From Chamaea fasciata (Eukaryota > Chordata > Aves > Passeriformes > Sylviidae): a stretch of DNA of 64,000 nucleotides. Shown in pieces: positions 45,601-58,566 of the stretch. The translations under genes were made by a program, and so were the position numbers. The stretch lies in contig JARCOQ010000070.1 of NCBI GenBank assembly GCA_029207755.1, positions 248,001 to 312,000 on the forward strand. Direction: 5' to 3'. The first letter of the stretch is position 1, and every line of letters begins with the position of its first letter. Under the pieces are notes generated by a model that saw nothing but the letters and a program-made list of their open reading frames with translations, did no database searches and was not told the origin of the DNA.

Positions 45601-48600
45601 CTTCTGGCAGAGCCCTCCTGCATGCTGCAGGTTGGAGGCATTTCCAGCAGACATCTCCTGTCTGGACTGGCTTTCACTCCAAGGTCTAAATGGCTTCTCC
45701 TTTCTTTGCTGCTGTTTTGTTTCTAGGGCTTTTGGAGAGGTTTGCAGAGCCATCGACACTGCCACAGGAGGACAGGTAAATGTCAAGAGCCCCTGCAGAT
45801 TCTGCTGCTCTCCAGGGCTTTCCTCTCTCGTGTCAGCTGTGGCTGCAGCTGTGGCTAGAGCTGTGCTGCAAAGGCACAAGAAGCACAGACTGGTGCCAGG
45901 CTGCCAGCTGCATTTGGGACAGTCTTTGTCCTGCTCAGCTGCCTGAAGGAAGGCAAGGGGGGCAGCGGTTCCTTTCAGAGAAGGACGCTCTCCCTGGCTC
46001 TCAATTGCTCCAACAAAGGGGCATCTCACTGCTCTCTGGGGCTACGGCTTCAGAGTCCTGAATTCTCATTTTTGGCTGCCAGCAAATACATCTGAATGTT
46101 CCTGGCAGTTCCTTAGGCACCTGCAGTGCTGCACTTGGGAACTGCATGTAGGGAGAGATCTGCAAGGCGTCCCTAAAAGCCCCAAGCCCTGCCTAGGTCC
46201 CGAGATGTATCCACAGAGTACCAAGGCACGCATTTCTTCCTCTGAAGTACGGACAGAGAAACAGAGAGTGTGCTCAGAGCTTTGGGGGATGAGAGTTGAC
46301 ACACCATTTTTAACAAGTGGACAAGGCAAATTGTGGTCAGTGGCCAGGTGTCCTGGAACTGGCCCCCAAAGGAGCAGAGAAATGAGCTGTAGGAATGTCA
46401 GTTCCTAATTACTCCTTTGTCTAATCGCAAGGCACTTTGGCAGAGCTCACCTGTGGCATTGCAAAATCACTCGCTCCATGTGTGTTGTGGTCTCATTCCA
46501 CCAGCTTCTAAAGTTACTGATTTTCTGTGTCATTCTAGGTGGCCATCAAGAAAATCAATCTTCAAGGACTGAACAGGAATCAACAAGCGCTTAATGAAAT
46601 CATGGTCATGAAGAAGAATAAGAGTCCCCACGTTGTGGATTATTTAGACAGGTGAGTGGTCATGGTCTCTTCCCATGAAGGTTTGTTTCCATAGTAAAAG
46701 CATGCGAGGTTAAAACCCCACTTTGGACACTGGCAGAAAATAGAGCTGTTAATAATCAGTTAATTATTATTTCTCTACTCATCTCCAATGGATGGGAAGA
46801 GAGTGTATTTTGCCTGCATGTGTCTTCCCTGGCTTTCAAACACTGAGTTGGAACACTGGCCAAAAACCTGAATCAACCCTCCCATACTAAGTCAATACCT
46901 TGTAAGCTCACTGCCTCCATGTTGTCTCAGGATTGATTTTTTCAAGTTTCTTCAATGCTGATGAAGCATGCTAGAGAGGATTTCCCTTGGATTGTTGCCC
47001 CTCTTTTCCAGGGCTGGCCATGCCAGGAACACTAGGTGCTCCTTTCCAGAAATACCATGCGGGACAGGTTTTTCATCTTGGCTGATACTAAACTGTACTT
47101 TTGGCTTGCTGGCCATCTAAAATATCTCCTTTCTCACAGAAGTGCTGTTCTCCTTGAGACTGCACAGACTGCAAACAATGCACAGCCTGGAGGGCATGTC
47201 TATTCCTTGAATTCTGTCCTTGTCACAAAGGGACCCGGAAACAAGAGTCAAGCAAAGAAACCAATGTATGCATGTTCATCTGCATGGCCTTGTTCCCTTC
47301 TTTCAGCTACCTTGTGCTCAACGAACTCTGGCTGGTGATGGAGTACATGGATGGAGGCTCTCTGGATGATGTCATCGCTGAGGTTCGCATATGTGAACAC
47401 CACGTTGCAACCATCAGTCGAGAGGTGAGGGATCCCATCTGTGCGTCCCAGGGCTTGGGCAGTATTGTCTGGGAAAGGGGCTCAGGACAGGAGCAATTCC
47501 GTGAGCCAGGCTTTGTTTCTGTGTGGCTGGTATGCTCTGGGCAAGCAAGAGCATCTCAAGCGAACTGCCTGCCAGTGCCCCTGCACTCACTGGACTCTGT
47601 TCTTGTCTGCTTCTCTCCCGCGGTTGCATTCTCACTCTGGTTCTTGTATTTGCTCTTCTCCATCTTGCCTCTCTAAACTTTGGCCTGTCTGCACTGCATT
47701 CCTTGCCTGTAAAAGCAAAGGTGGGGGTGGCACTGTTTGAAAGGAGCAGCAAAGAAGAAAGACTCATTTCTCTGAGTCCTCAGCTGGAAAGGTTAGCAGT
47801 GCAGCCAGAATGCTCTGTACTTCTGAGCACATGCACTGCAGCAGCAGTCATCCTGGCTGGTTTGCAGGGCAGAGTCTACACCAGCAGTTGCTGTTGCTCT
47901 TTGACAAGCTGACATGCCTTTCTTTAGAAAGGTGCTGCCCTGCCTGTGTTGGAGCAGCGAGCTCTTGCCCTCAATGGCACTGTCTTCTGCCATTACTCCT
48001 CATTCCCCTGCAAAGGGAATCTTGGAGAGCTCTTTCCTTTCTTGTGTGATAAAATCACATCACTGATTTTTGCCCTCCCGTTTCTGGTTTCTCTCTCAGT
48101 GCCTGCAAGGACTGCATTTTCTCCATTCCAACCACGTGATACACCGAGATGTGAAGAGCCTCAACATCCTCCTCAAAACAGATGGCTCTGTCAAGCTGGG
48201 TCAGTATATTCTTGGGCAGGTGCAGCGTTCCAGGGATATGTGGGCTGTGGGGCTGCTTTTGAGTGAGTGCCAGCCCCCCCAAAACGGTGCTGGTGGCAGT
48301 GCAGGGAGCCTGTTGTGAGCTGACCACGCAGTGGCAACGTGCACAGACCTATGGCAAGGATCGAGCCGTCCACAGTGGCATTGCTCTGTGTGTGTCCCTT
48401 CCAGAGGGAGGGGGCTACAAGTCTAAAGCTTCAGGGGAACAAAAGACACTGCTGGAGGCCGTGTAAAAAATGTGGGGATTTTTGAAGCAGCCAATGCTAT
48501 ATTTCCTTGGCTAAAGTCCTGAGGAAACAGAGCAGGGAGAGTTGTCCAGGAGATTCAGCAGCACATTCTCAAACTTCAACTGGGCAATTCTTTTCCTTAC

Positions 48601-50441
48601 TTTCCTAATTGCACAGGATTAAAATAAAAATGGTCTTTTGCTTTCTCCCCAGCTGATTTTGGCCTCTCTGCTCAACTCACCCCTGAGCAGAGTAGACGGA
48701 GATCGGTGACCGGGACTGCTTGGTGGATGGCGCCTGAAATTGCAAAAGCTGAGTCCTATGGCCCCAAAGCAGACATATGGTCTTTTGGAATTGTGGGCAT
48801 TGAAATGGTGGAAGGAGAACCTCCTTACGGGAATAAAGGTCCTCTCATGGTAAGGTGTAAATACTCTCTAATCCCGCTGTCTTTCTCCCCCATCCCACGT
48901 TCCATGTGCCATTGGACAAAATCCCATTGCCATCTGCTGGAACTACTTCCACCACGGTCCCTTTCTGAAAATGTCCCGGCAGCACATCAGCATCTGCTGG
49001 GATTTTGGTTGCATCCGTGGGGGAACTCAAGCCTTAGCCCAGGCAAACAATCTCCCTTCTCAGGCAACATTGGGCTTTGGCTTAGAAGTCGTTCCAGCTC
49101 TTTTGGCCGTGTAGATGGCCCTACTAACAGGAAACAAGCATCTTAGAGCTGCTGTTATCTTTCCTGAAATGAAGGAAAGAAACCCAAACCCAACAAAGTT
49201 TCTAAAGCAGTGGTTTGGAGAGAAGTGTACCCCCATTCTTCTCACAGGGAAACTTGCCTTAACTGAGGGATTTCCTTTCTTTCCTTTTAATTACCATTGT
49301 TTTCAAGAACCAAGGAAAAAGCTTGATGACTTTTATAGCAGCTGTGCTTAAGGGACCAACAAGTGCTGCAGAGATGCTTTTCATGTAATACTCCTTGGAA
49401 ATACTAGAGTGGGTTAGTAGAGCAAAGTCCCTCTTCCAACTAGCCTGTCAAGCTGGTCAGGTGAATCCTCAGAGAAGCAAATGTGCTTTTGCTGATGTAG
49501 TTTCCACTAAGGAGGTCAGTCAATGAAATCAGCTGCCAGGGCAAGATCTGCTGGATGCTGGAAAAGCTGTGACTGCATCAGGCTTTGGGTTTTTTGTTGG
49601 TCCAGGAAAGTCATCTCTGCCTCTGCGCCACGGCAGAAAGAGCCACTGCAGAGTGCAGCTGAAACAATGGGATCTGGGAGAGCAGTTCCAGATGTGAGAG
49701 AAGCAGCTGAGAGACTCGTCTTTCCTTTTTCTCCAGGCTCGATTCCTGATAGCCACCAAAGGGATCCCAGAGCTGCAGCAGCCCAAGCTCCTCTCCCCTT
49801 TGCTGCGTGACTTCCTGAGCTGCTGCCTGCAGAGAGACGAGGAGCGGCGCTGGTCTGCCAAGGAGCTGCTGCAGGTAAAATGCCAAGGGGCTGCAGGGGA
49901 AACAGTGTCCCAGGGACGGGCTCCTCCTGCACTGAACTGCCAGGCATCAGATGAGCCTCATCCTCCTCACCTCCACTCTTGGTGCTGTTCAAATGAGAAC
50001 AGCCAGGAATCCTAGACTGGGCTGGGCTGGCAGGGACCTGTAAGGGTCATCTGGTCCAAGTGCCCTGCAATGAGCAGGGGCGTCTTTCAGGAGATCAGGA
50101 TGCTCAGACCTGAAGTATTTCCAGGCCTGGGGCATTTAGCAGCTCTTGCAGTAAGCTATGCCACTGTTGTCCCACTGTTGCTCCTTAGACCTACTCTGAC
50201 TCAATCCCCTTTTCATTGAAAAAAAGATTACCCTGCCTTTGGGGCTCTTAGCTTGGAAAGTAATGGTTCATTCTTGGCTTTTTTGTTTTCCTTTGTGCAG
50301 CATCCATTTGTAACATCAGCCAAGCCTACATCCAGCCTGGTGCCACTCATCCTTACCTTTAAGAGGTGGAAGGAGTTGACAGGAATGGACCAGTCACTTA
50401 AAAACTTTTTCTTCCATCACCAGCATTGTAGTGGATTGTAG
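39625..50441 (+). CDS. PAK3L: PAK3-like serine/threonine kinase, right copy
   Basis: Exons: 39625-39703, 40079-40116, 40547-40669, 41657-42010, 42435-42629, 42945-43119, 45115-45178, 45727-45775, 46539-46651, 47307-47424, 48100-48199, 48653-48849, 49737-49874, 50301-50441. The sum is 1884 bases, or 627 aa, in frame throughout with GT-AG junctions. The kinase domain is complete: [16 protein letters not shown], the alpha-C Glu in [58 protein letters not shown], and a C-lobe ending in HPFVTSAKP. It would phosphorylate Ser/Thr substrates. Two changes from classic PAKs stand out: Ser at the activation-loop Thr position (RRRSVTGT) and KSLN in place of KSDN in the catalytic loop. The N-terminal half has a hydrophobic segment (residues 2-27), a Pro/Glu-rich exon, a coiled-coil exon ([20 protein letters not shown]) and an acidic run (EMEDDEDE). 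No CRIB domain is visible. The stop is TAG at 50439-50441. The start and the 42629 donor are the weakest calls. Confidence 0.87.
43579..43890 (+). other. Conserved intronic open frame, unknown
   Basis: 103 codons inside the intron between 43119 and 45115. It has two hydrophobic stretches ([16 protein letters not shown] and [16 protein letters not shown]), and its partner is at 17640-17975 in the left arm. The left copy ends 11 codons earlier through a stop. Splice sites around it are poor. It may be chance, or an old transposable fragment. Confidence 0.2.
50016..50100 (-). mobile_element. CR1 scrap in last intron, right copy
   Basis: 'gcagggacctgtaagggtca' followed by 'tctggtccaagtgccctgca' is the complement of a CR1 3' end. 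Partner of 11396-11480. Confidence 0.55.
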
Positions 50442-50492
50442 AGTAGGATTTTAGCCTAGGATTGTAGGGTAGTATTTTGGCCTAGGATTGTA

Positions 50493-50498
50493 AATAAA
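50493..50498 (+). promoter_or_regulatory. Polyadenylation signal of right PAK3-like gene
   Basis: AATAAA 52 bases after the stop codon, preceded by two copies of a 'cctaggattgtag' motif. Confidence 0.75.
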
Positions 50499-50499
50499 G

Positions 50500-53320
50500 T
50501 TTCTGAAACCTCAAGTCATTCTGAAGATTGTCCTCCTTCTGAGCCTGTGAGAATGCTCAACATTTCCTTCTGAACTGTTCATTTTTGCTTAGAGGTGGAA
50601 AGTGACATTGATGCCTTCTTTGGTACGGTTTGAAGGGGGAGTAGGCTCTTCTTTCGTCATGCTCTCCGGACCGCAGTGCCTTTGGAATATGGCCCAGGGG
50701 CTGGGTTTTACCCAGCTGTGGCACTTGTGTTTGAGGCAGAAAGGGCAGTGGCATTTGCAGGCAGAACCAAAGGACGAGTGGGGCAGCCCAAATACCCTGT
50801 GCAGATGCAGGCCTTGAGCTCTGACTCGAGAGCATTTGGGTTGCTGCCACTTGCATTTGTATCCCGAAGTGCAATCTCTTTGTCTGGGGGAGAGTTTTGC
50901 CCAAGTGAGACAGCAGAAAGATCAGGGAGGCTGCTGGGAAAGGCGCAGAGCTGGTGCAGAGCTGTCAGCGGCTGCAGGGTGAGCCCAGGCCCCGCCTTGC
51001 CCAGGCTGGAGCCCCAGCAGAGCCCTGGCAGAGCCCGGAGCAGCCTGAGCCTGGGCAGCGGCAGCTGCAAGGAGGCCCTTGGAGCTGCAAGAGGCAGCAG
51101 CCCGGCCCTGGGTGCCTCTTGGGGGCCCCGGGCGAATCCTGCGCTCTCAGAGCCCAGCTGGCAGCCGGCTGCTCCCGAGGGGAAGCGTGGCCGTGCTGGG
51201 CACAGCACAGACCGGTGGCATCGGCCGTCCGGAGCGTGCACAGGAGCAGAGAAAGGCAAACCACAGCCGAGGGCTGCAGGCCTGGCTGAGGATTGCCACC
51301 CTTGTGCCGGCTGCCCTCTAACTCCTGGCCAAGGCGAGCAGTGTGTGCAGCGCTCTGGGCACAGGGGAGGGAGCCGGGCTGCTCCGCAGGCTCCGGCACA
51401 GGGCAGCCTCCTTCAGGCACGGCGCTTCTGCCGGGGGAAGCGAGGCCAGCGGCAGGCAGGGACAGCTTGTCAGGTCACATCTGCAGGAGCCGGGGCCTTA
51501 CACGGCTCTGGGAGGAAGCGCCTGCAGTGCTGGAGTTGTGCACTGAGCCAGAGCAAAGGGGTGAAATGCAGAGTGTTCTGCAGAAATATTCCGGGGCGCC
51601 AGGCCAGCCTGCTTTGAGCTCTCTGGCACACACCAAGCACTGTGCAATGCAGCCCTGAGCTGCTGGGAGAGGGGTGTTAGAAAGGAGCCAACTCTTAGAT
51701 GAAATTAAATGGGGAAAAAGTCCTCAAAGCCAAAGGGAACTGTTTCTTAGGAAGGATTCCCCTGAGCTGGGTGTGTATCTCCCTCTCCCAAGAGCCAAAC
51801 ACACACACAACACACACACAGAAAATGCTGCTTTTTACTGCCTTGCCCAGCCCAAGGTGAACCGTGTCCCCTTTCCCTTTGGCTGGGTAAAAGGAAACTT
51901 GTATTCTGTCCCCACCGCCTCCTTTTCTGTCCCCTCCCCTCTTCCCCTACTTCCCTTTTGGTCTGGTCTTCAAGTTGGCCCCTCTCCCAGCTCACAGCAA
52001 CACCCAACGAATTAACTAGAACAAATCCAAACCGTAAACAACAACACCTAGAACCAACAGCTTTCCTTCTTTCTTCTAATAACCCTTCAGCTGAAGCAAA
52101 ATATTACCTCCTATCTCACTGAGGGAATGGGGCTTGTGCTTGAGCAGTGAACTGATTTGGAAGGGAGTAGAAAGGTTTCAGTAGGCAATTTGTGTTTTCT
52201 TTCTGAATTGCTGAAGGAAAGACACAATGTGGCTTCAGTCAGCAAAAACATTTTCAAGGTGCATTGAGGACATGCTTGTGAGCAATTCCCAGAGAAAGAA
52301 AGGGTTGAGAAAATGCTGAACTGCAACAAATCATGGATTCCCTTCCCATTAACAGTGTTGAACCCTCTATTCCCCCAGTGCAGTGATTGATGTGTGCAAG
52401 TGGCTTCTTTAGCCTTGAGAATAGAATAGTCCTCCTAAGAATGTAGCTGGAACGCATTCAAGGCAAAAAGAGTGGTTGCAGGAGGCTCTTGAGCATCGGA
52501 GGAGAATTGCAGGAATGGGATGTTCCCCAAATGACCACCCGAGACTCTCAAGAGAGCCCTACTCTCCTGTCAGTAACTTCTGAGAAGTGATTTAAATTTG
52601 TCAACTAATTTGAGGGAATGCTTAACCTGTGAGTTTCAGCACAGTAATGAGTAGGTCTTGTTTCCATGGTTACAAATGAGTAGGTGAGATTTCTGGCTGA
52701 GCACGTGTTAGGAAAGTGATTCCCCACGCACCCAGCACTGAAATAAAGTCATGCCTCCTTTCTCACACCGAGCTGGCACCAGGGATCGAGCCCTTCTTGG
52801 TAACTTTGATTTTAGTCGCTTCTATTGAAAGGTGAAAATGAAACCGTTTCCAGCTGTTCCCCTCGGGTTTACATTTCTGGGGGCCAAAGCTCTGTGCTGC
52901 AGGTGGCCCGCGTGTGTGCAGAGCAATGCAGCCTCCACAAAGCCCTTGGTTTCCCCACAAGTCGTCATGATTTGTTGCCAGGTGTGCCCAGCTGTGGCAG
53001 GAGAAGGAGCCCGCAGTGCAGTGGGCGCCGTGCCCTGCCCAGCCAGGGCTCTCTGGCACAGAGGAGCAGCAGCAGCACCTTTCAACCCACTCCTGCCCTG
53101 GCCTCACCTGGGACACAGAAGCCTCTGGAAATCAGCACCACCTGGCCCCTTCCCAGCCTGGAGCAGCTCCTGCTGGTGGGCACATCCTGCACTTCTGCTG
53201 CTTCCGAACAGGAATCAAGGCACAGGGGGAGACGGACATACAGAGAAGCCCTGGGCTAGTGCAATAAATGGGCAAATGCATGGGGGAATGTGTTAGGAAT
53301 CATTTCAGCTGTCATGCCAA
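50500..53320. other. Region downstream of right kinase gene
   Basis: Partner of 8141-10980. Includes a GC-rich block (50680-51620) with a 313-codon open frame (Ala/Gly/Ser/Pro-rich, no known domain), a CA microsatellite near 51808-51830, and an unrecognised paired frame at 52825-53296. No gene is called. Confidence 0.45.
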
Positions 53321-53324
53321 TCCT

Positions 53325-54205
53325 GCCTTCTCTCCTTTTCTCCCTTCACATTTCCTGTTCTTTTCCCTCTCACATTTCCACCCCTTCCCCCTCTCGAGTC
53401 TCACAGTTTTCCTGTCATGTTTGCCGCCCAAGTTTTACTCATTTTCCCCACCCTTTTCAGCTCCCTTTCCTCATACTTTACCTCTCACATTTCCCCACCT
53501 TCCCACTCTTACCTCCTCTTTTGTTCTCTCATGATTCTCACAATTTTTCCGTTACTTACCCTGGCCTTTTCTCCCCTCATGCTTTTCTCCTTTCCTCAGT
53601 CATTTTTCTCCAAGTTGTCTCCTCATGTTTCTCACTTTTGCCCTCGTGTTTCCCAGCGTTTCCCTCTCCCATTTCTCCCACTTTTCCCCTCACATTTATC
53701 ATTCTTTCCCCCTCATGTCCCTAATACTTTTCTTGTGCATTTTGTGCCCTTTTTTCACTCTTGTTTCCTGCCACTTTTCCCATCAAACGTCCCACCCTTT
53801 TTTTCCCTTCATGTTTTCTGCCTTTTTCTGCCCTCTCGTTTCTCACAGTGCTCCCCTCAGGATTCTCACAATGTTCCCCTCACATTTGCTGCCTGTTTCT
53901 CTCTCTTTGCCAGTAAACTTTCTCACTCTCTTCCCTGCACATTTCCCTCCATTTTTTCCCCTATGTGTCTCACCCTTCTCCACTCACCTTTCTTAGAATT
54001 TTCCCATCATATTTGCTGCCTTTTCCTCCTCTCCCCTTCCTCTCCTATTTTCACTCACATCTTCACCATTTTCCCCTCAGTTTTCTCAGCCTTTCCCACA
54101 CAGGTTTCCTACCCTTTTCTTCCCTCACACTTCCCTCCTTTTTTCACTCCCATTTCTCACATTTGTCACCTCATGTTTTCTGCCTTTTTTCCCCCTCACA
54201 TTTCT
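53325..54205. repeat. Pyrimidine-strand minisatellite, right copy
   Basis: Complement of the array at 7260-8140: 'cccctcacatttctcc'-type units of about 20-25 bp. The 263-codon frame across it equals in length the one in the other arm, but many units differ in sequence. Confidence 0.9.
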
Positions 54206-54226
54206 TAACCCACTGCTTCCTGTCAG

Positions 54227-54414
54227 TGACTCTTCCTCTTCAGTAGCTGATGGGCTTCTCTTCTTTTTTCCTGCAATCCCCTACTCCGAAGAATGGGTGC
54301 CAGAGCAGCGCTCCAAGAAGCCCCTGCCCGTGTGTCTGCTGAAGAGAATGGCTGTGCTCGACTTGAACAATCTCGTGAAGAACACCCTAAACTGCAGTGG
54401 ACTTCCTGCTTCAG
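54227..54414 (+). other. Exon-like segment, right copy; unknown gene
   Basis: Acceptor 'cactgcttcctgtcag', then an open frame: Asp-Ser4-Val, a Phe run, PAIPYSEEWVPEQRSKKPLP, VCLLKRMAVLDLNNLVKN, ending at TCAG|GTTTGG, a weak donor. The left copy (7070-7236) differs at several residues and lacks the 3' end. The product is not recognised. Confidence 0.3.
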
Positions 54415-54479
54415 GTTTGGTTTTATTTCAATTCTCTCTAGTCTTCCTAGTGTTCTAAAGAAATAGGTACCCTGAGGGA

Positions 54480-57400
54480 CACACATCACAGGTGCGCAGC
54501 CGCTTATGTAATTTCGCTCTTTTATGTAATTTATAAAACAGTTAAAGACAGAAGTAGACATCCACATCAGAAGAATCCCAGCACTCCAGTTAGTTACCTC
54601 AAATCAGTTATAAATACTTGCCAGAGATATCTCCTATTACAGAGAGGGAAAAGACTTCTCAGGAGAGCTAATGGAATTGCAATTTGCAGCAGCAAGGAAC
54701 ACAGTTGCATTCAGAGCAGGCCCTCACAAGTGCTTTGCACAATATCAGAGCTGGATGCAGAGCCCAGGTGCCACTACTGCAATTTTCAATATTTGACCCG
54801 AGTTACACTATGCAGATGACATTTCTGGCAGATTCCAGCTGAAGACAGATTAACTAAACTACAGCAAAGGTATCATACTACTGGATTTGCATCTAATGCA
54901 TGACTGATATGGCTTGTGACATCAGGGTCATCAAGAAAATGACCTTGAGTGCTTTTTTCATCGTAGAAAACGTGATTAACAGCTCATCACAAACTAGAAA
55001 AGTCTCAGTTGCTCCAACACGTGCAGAATACTGTCTCTTCCTTTACTGTAGCATCCATGTCACTCCCACTGGCCCCTTTGTACAATCATCACAAGCCACA
55101 TCACTGGCTCCAAGCAACAGGCACTGCAGAGCTGCAGCAAAATGCTTGAACAATAAAAACATCAAAGTCAGATCAAGTTAAAAGGGTGCCAGTTGCAGGA
55201 TGATAGCCACCATTCAATAAGAAATTGTTCCATAGGCATTAAGAACCCTAGAATGGCTCACAGGGGGAATTAGTAGAACAAGAGGAAAAAGAGATATCAA
55301 GTTACAGGTCTGATTTACTGGGCTTTTCAGTAGGGTTCATAAGAAAATTGTTGAATGCAGAGAAGATCACAGAGTAGCTTAACTTACTATAAAGGAAAAA
55401 CCTGACAGAACATTTCCCTTTCAAAGGCAGACAGCTGTATGTGGCAAGTGGAGCACAAGCCTGGCTAGAACACTGCAATCACATTAACTGTTGGATGCAG
55501 AAATCTTTTTGTAGCTGCAGTTTCCATATTTTCCCCCCTACGTTTGGATCCTTGCTGTTTTTCACCCCCAATAGTATGTACTAATGACATTGTCATAGGA
55601 ATGAAGTTTTGAAAAGTTATTGCAAAACCTAAACATTTAGAAAAGACCCATGGGAAAGCCCATGCATACCACATATCCAGCACCAGCTTTCACAAAATAT
55701 ATGTCAATACGATAGCAACAAATGTATGATCAGATAAGACTCCAAAGAATTTTTGAATTTAACGTTTACATGCTAGATTTTGAGGGTTTTTAGGCATAGG
55801 AAGGCATGCATTCATTGTGTTTTGGTATTTTCACACATCAGTATTTGATGTCAAACACCCTTTCATCATATAAGCCTTGAACCAAACATAGATTAGAAGG
55901 ACGGTAGGTTCTATTTAGACAGTGTATGAAAGTGTAATTAAAGGAAAATTGCTGCAGACAGGAAACAGCTCTTGGTCCCAGTAGAAACATGTCACCTATA
56001 CTTAAGTCTAAAATCACTGATACAATCCAAGTACAGGTGATTTCCCTAAATTTCAAAAAACCCTGTGATCAGAAATGCAAAATAAAACTTCTGGCACTCA
56101 GTTAATTCTCTCACCCTCAGTCTAATGCATCAAAACAGAGACCAGAGGCCAGCACAGCAGGAAAGAGCATCTGTCCAATTGGTCACCACATCCAAGTGAC
56201 TCAATGTCACACCGAGCAGGACCAACAGAGATCCTGAAAATCCTGAGAAACTGGTTTTATGGAAAAGAAAAATCAAACTGTCGAATCTCGTCCTGCTAAG
56301 GTTTATATGCTGGAAATATCATTACGCATCAGAAAATAAATTCCTGTCACATGGCTGTCATTTCACATTATTTAAGTGAGAAACATGTACTAAGTATATT
56401 AATACCCACATTACCTTTAATTTCATCACTTTTGCACTCATAAGCAAACACAGACCCAGCGTCTCCTTCAGCCAACCACATTTTCTTCTGGGCTGCAGAA
56501 GCAAAGCTGTCCCTGTCACAGGAAGGGCCAAGGGCATCCTGACACACCAGGGTTGTTTTAAGCCTGTTTTATAGACAACTGAAACTCGGACGGGTCGTGT
56601 GAGGATGAAAACATCTGCTGACACTGACATGGGAGACCATTCCTGAGGCCACACAAGTTTTCTTCAATGTTTTAAGCAGGAATGAGAAGTATTACAAAAT
56701 CTTTGGAAATACATTCCCAGTATTTGTAGGCTATCGCTTATTATGTTGAAATCACAGGGTTTTAAACTGCTTCCAGTTTTCAGCTACAAAACCCTGCTTT
56801 TTGATTCAATAAAAGAAGTTATTTCATCTTAATTTGGCCCTTTTACACTCTTTAGTTTTTATCTCAACCATTCCTATTTTATTTTGAAACTCCATAATTG
56901 TGAATATAAACAGCTCTACTCTATTTAAGGAGTCATCATGTTATTTTTAAGTTAATTTTGTGGTTTTTTGGTTCTCTATGACATTTTCCTCTAGGTTACA
57001 GAACACTGAATATTCCAGCACCAGATAAGTACAGCAGTAATTGAATATTAGTCTAGATGCTTGTGGGCAGGGTACTTATGAAAAAATATCTGTGGGCTAA
57101 AAATGAAAAATCTTTTTTCAGTGTGCAAAGCAGTCAACACACTGGTTACGAAAAGGAAAGGATTTTCAGTGCAGTTATTAAAATTTGATTTCGTTCACCT
57201 TCAACACTCTACTACTGTGTATATTCTCCAGTTTTCCAAGCCATTCTCTCAATTAGAGAATGGTTCACAGACACATTAAGATGGACATGGAAAAACTGAG
57301 CAGATCTCTAAATCCTACAGAGATAGTCCTCAGTCCTTTAATAAGTTTGAGTCAAGAAAACCTGGCGCTCTGGTGGAGCCTCTGACAGTAACAAAGCTCC

Positions 57401-58566
57401 TCAAGCTTATTTCAAAATATGATTTTACAAGTAATAACTTCACATTAGATTGAAAATTTGGCACTCTGCTTGAAGATCTAATTCTACATTCAAAAGCATT
57501 CAGTAATAAACTAAGTATTACTCTTCCCTTTCAAAACATTGATGACTAATTCATGCTCACAGTTTGGATTCAGCCCGCAGGGAAATGAACACAGCTAAAT
57601 GCAAGCTTTCAAATTAACAGGCTCTCTCTAGAAACCATGAAATTATTCTTTAAACAGAACTACTGTTTTATTGCTACTGGGATCTTAGGTTCATTATGTT
57701 GTCATAACACTCTCAAACATATCTATTAATCTGCATGATTACAACAGCCAAGAATTAATTTCAGACAAATGCAATAAGTTGCTTATTCATTCTTGGTTTC
57801 AGCAACAATTTTCACTACAGATATATTTCAAAGAAATTTCCAGTGCATAATAAAAATTATGTCTTATTCCTAACATCACAAGCATAGCTGCTAACACAAA
57901 TACCAAATGTAACGAAAATTAAGTGAACCAAGATTTTCTCTGAGTCCCAAACTCCACAAAATTCAATATTTTCACCGAACTGAAATGAAAACCTTTTTTC
58001 TTTTCATCTACAAGAAAAAAAGTCTTAAAATTCTTTAAGCTTAGAGGTTCAAATTTTCACCAATTACTTCTGATATTTCTAGGTAATAATTTCCCCACCT
58101 GCACATACACCAGTGCACCCTTGAAAGCAAGAGCCATGATTATAAATTCTGTTAGGTATGACAACAAATGCAATTCTGGGATACAAACAAAGAACTTAGT
58201 CTAATTCTCATCTGGGAAAAGATGTCTTTTTGGGATGGGAGTGTTTTTTTCCCAATCCTAAATTCAGTTTAGCTAAGTCAAACTTTAAAAAGGCCACAGG
58301 GAAAAGTGAAAAGCATGGCAACAGCCAAGACCCTCCACATGTGAACTACCAAGTATTTTGTGTCCAAGCTCTATGAAAACACATTATTCTCCAACTTCCT
58401 CCTCAAAATACCGGGAGGACACTAGCTTTTGCTCCAACTGCTGCTTCCCTTGCCTCTCTCCCCACCTCTACTAAAATGTATTTATATAGTTATGACACAT
58501 TAAAATACATATTTACACTGGCACAGGAGTTGAAGCACAACATCACTGACATGGGAGGTGCTGGTG
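54480..58566. other. Right-arm-specific AT-rich DNA, no gene seen
   Basis: About 4 kb with no partner in the left arm. Frames are short (at most about 100 codons) and unconvincing, and no known repeat was recognised. Confidence 0.55.
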
